From Gammaproteobacteria bacterium (GTDB lineage: Bacteria > Pseudomonadota > Gammaproteobacteria > SZUA-229), in the NCBI GenBank assembly GCA_013042055.1, contig JABDQW010000073.1:1-45007 (forward strand): a stretch of DNA of 45,007 nucleotides, written 5' to 3'. Below the pieces are notes generated by a model that saw nothing but the letters and a program-made list of their open reading frames with translations, was not told the DNA's origin and did not search any database. The number at the start of each line of letters is the position of its first letter. Position 1 is the stretch's first letter. The translations under genes were made by a program, and so were the position numbers. Of this stretch, positions 43,753-45,007 are shown in pieces.

Positions 43753-43848
43753 ATGATCAGTGAGTTTTACATGGCAGGCTCGGTTCGCTACGACTGTGTA
43801 AGCCTGTATCCAGTATTCAGCGAACGTTGGAAGGAGGTCGAGCTGTGA
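43753..43848 (+). CDS. Possible 31-residue ORF coupled to sdhB
   Basis: ATG 43753 opens MISEFYMAGSVRYDCVSLYP and runs to a TGA (43846-43848) that overlaps the sdhB GTG. It uses the strong AAGGAGG before sdhB as part of its own coding sequence. Its upstream ribosome binding site is weak. It fills most of the 105-bp sdhA-sdhB gap. It may be a leader ORF or chance. Confidence 0.22.
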   Translation: MISEFYMAGSVRYDCVSLYPVFSERWKEVEL

Positions 43849-44543
43849 AATTCCGCATCTATCGCTACAATCCCGATGTTGACCAAAAACCCTACATGCA
43901 GGACTATGAACTAAACGATGTTGAATCTGGCATGATGTTGCTGGGCGCTTTGTTGAAAATCAAGGATACCATCGACGAGACGCTGAGTTTCCGCCGCTCA
44001 TGCGGTGAAGGTGTCTGTGGATCCGACAGTATGAATATCAATGGCATCAACGGACTTGCTTGCATCACAGCGGTAGCCGGCCTGAAACAGCCGGTCGAAA
44101 TTCGGCCGTTACCGGGTTTGCCTGTGATACGGGATCTGATCGTTGATATGGAGCAGTTCTATCAAAATTACCGTGATGTCAAACCGTATCTTGTGGTTGA
44201 TGATCCCATGCCCGAAGCTGAGTTGGCGCAAACACCGGAGCAGCGAGATAAGCTCGATGGCTTATACGAGTGCATTCTGTGCGCCTGTTGTTCAACACAA
44301 TGTCCCTCATTCTGGTGGAATCCGGACAAATACCTGGGTCCAGCTGCGTTGTTACAGGCGTCACGTTTTATCGAGGATAGTCGGGATCAGGCGACCGAGG
44401 AACGTCTGGCAGCGCTGGAAGGGCCGTTCAAGTTGTTTCGTTGTCACACCATCATGAACTGCGTTCAGGTCTGTCCCAAAGGATTGAATCCAACATTAGC
44501 AATCAACAATATCAAGAAGAAGATGGTGAAACGATCGCTATGA
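43845..44543 (+). CDS. sdhB: Succinate dehydrogenase iron-sulfur subunit SdhB
   Basis: The start is GTG 43845 with an ideal AAGGAGG at 43830-43836; an in-frame TTG at 43827 would include the ribosome binding site in the protein. The 232-residue subunit holds the [2Fe-2S] ligands C53, C58, D61 and C73 (SCGEGVCGSDSMNINGINGL), the first CxxCxxC set in CILCACCSTQCPSFW, and the second in CHTIMNCVQVCPKGLNP, giving [4Fe-4S] and [3Fe-4S] clusters. It passes electrons from SdhA to the quinone site. The stop overlaps sdhE by 4 bases. Confidence 0.98.
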   Translation: MKFRIYRYNPDVDQKPYMQDYELNDVESGMMLLGALLKIKDTIDETLSFRRSCGEGVCGSDSMNINGINGLACITAVAGLKQPVEIRPLPGLPVIRDLIVDMEQFYQNYRDVKPYLVVDDPMPEAELAQTPEQRDKLDGLYECILCACCSTQCPSFWWNPDKYLGPAALLQASRFIEDSRDQATEERLAALEGPFKLFRCHTIMNCVQVCPKGLNPTLAINNIKKKMVKRSL

Positions 44544-44794
44544 GTTCGATTGGGGCCGAATATGGCGAATTAAAGTGGCGCTGTCGCCGCGGTATGCTCG
44601 AACTGGATCTGCTGCTCAACCGTTATCTTGACATCAATTACGCTACCATGACTGAAAAACAGGGCGCTATGTTCAGCGAAGTGCTCGAATATCCGGATCA
44701 GGTATTATTCGATTTGCTGTTGGGTAATATGCAGTCGAGCAATGTGGACGTGAACCAACTGATCAGCGAGATCCAACGAATTTACCAATCCTGA
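44540..44794 (+). CDS. sdhE: FAD assembly factor SdhE
   Basis: ATG 44540 overlaps the sdhB stop (ATGA) and gives an 84-residue protein with the RGxxE motif (CRRGMLELDLLLNRYLD) that is needed for flavinylation of SdhA. The longer frame starting at 44441 lies inside sdhB and is rejected. Position at the end of the sdh operon is as in many gammaproteobacteria. A MITE-like element starts 16 bases after its stop. Confidence 0.96.
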   Translation: MSSIGAEYGELKWRCRRGMLELDLLLNRYLDINYATMTEKQGAMFSEVLEYPDQVLFDLLLGNMQSSNVDVNQLISEIQRIYQS

Positions 44795-44809
44795 ATGATT
44801 CAGATCGGC

Positions 44810-45007
44810 TAGCCCGCATATCTCACCAGGATCACGGGAGCAGGCGCAGGATTCGTGTTCGTAAGCGCCGCGCTGGAGCGAAAAGCGTAGCAATGGCTAC
44901 GGTTTGAGTGAAGAGCAAGCTGACGGACACGAAGACCAGCCTGAACCGTGATAGGCATGCTTGAATAACACACTGTATTCTTGATCATCCGAGCTTTTAT
45001 CCAAAAT
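44810..45007 (-). repeat. MITE-like nested-palindrome element, copy G (inverted, cut by the window edge)
   Basis: The element begins TA+GCCCGCATATCTCACC and continues CAGGATCACGGGAGCAGGCG, the reverse complement of the right end of copies A to E, then the CGTAGC/GCTACG module, then GGCATGCTTGAATAACACAC. So it is in the opposite orientation to the others. At the window edge it is still inside the left module; the far end is outside. Confidence 0.88.

Noticed and set aside
44441-44794. Longer sdhE starting inside sdhB
   Set aside because: The first 33 residues overlap conserved sdhB sequence; ATG 44540 gives the family length and the usual 4-base overlap.
4217-45007. CRISPR-like array
   Set aside because: The repeats are dispersed kilobases apart, unequal in length and palindromic; there are no short regular repeats with spacers and no cas genes.
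1-45007. tRNA or rRNA genes
   Set aside because: No cloverleaf with the TTC/GTTCGA arm and CCA-type end, and no rRNA-like sequence, was seen in any gap.

Overview
The window is a chromosomal segment of a gammaproteobacterium that I cannot name to genus. The evidence is a complete isc operon with iscX, a prfB gene with the programmed frameshift, the sdhC-D-A-B-sdhE order, the rlmN-pilW-rodZ-hisS-yfgM-bamB-der block, and an mtaD-ubiG-mupP order known from Pseudomonas. All well-supported genes are housekeeping genes. I see no phage, plasmid, CRISPR, defence, rRNA or tRNA genes.

Layout. 1-3431: the tail of a DUF2064 glycosyltransferase-like gene, then minus-strand mupP, ubiG and mtaD. 3556-6860: three plus-strand exported proteins (LpoB-like, COG3014-like, LPP20-like), probably one envelope module. 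7401-10408: clpS-clpA converging on infA. 10611-14417: an M23 peptidase (minus), an aminotransferase, a DUF2797 protein and cysE. 14905-21426: iscR-iscS-iscU-iscA-hscB-hscA-fdx-iscX behind two IscR-type operators. 21602-29230: rlmN, pilW, rodZ, hisS, yfgM, bamB, der; ndk and ispG, usual members of this block, are absent. 29810-36720: a Sel1-repeat protein, mrcB (PBP1b), a TPR lipoprotein, yoaA and tsaB. 36898-40875: prfB, lysS and convergent ygfZ. 41075-44794: the succinate dehydrogenase operon with sdhE. Several products cooperate: CysE supplies the cysteine precursor that feeds IscS; YgfZ, SdhB, RlmN, Fdx and YoaA are Fe-S linked; LpoB-like protein, MrcB, RodZ and MupP all concern peptidoglycan.

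The unusual part is between the genes. At least four kinds of intergenic inverted-repeat element occur. (1) A MITE-like family bounded by TA and a GCCCGCATTTCTCACC-type terminal inverted repeat, with seven or eight copies or remnants in 45 kb, built as nested palindromes with variable inserts. (2) A 155-bp chain of five hairpins with ends like AAGGAAGCTCTGATT, two copies in opposite orientation. (3) CGCAAAG/CGCGGAG-type long inverted repeats at about 221-547, 10036-10097, 30602-30688 and 39655-39816. (4) A 170-bp nested palindrome between sdhD and sdhA. Several lie so close to genes that their ends supply stop codons (bamB, sdhD, ygfZ) or a start codon (the lipoprotein at 33559).

There are also signs of gene erosion or non-standard decoding: cysE has no NTG start before its conserved N-terminus (ATT is proposed), the Sel1 gene has a -1 frame extension exactly at a CCCAAAG heptamer, and two coding-like minus-strand stretches lie in apparent gaps (7032-7207 and 29520-29794). 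All assignments come from reading the sequence; no database search was run.
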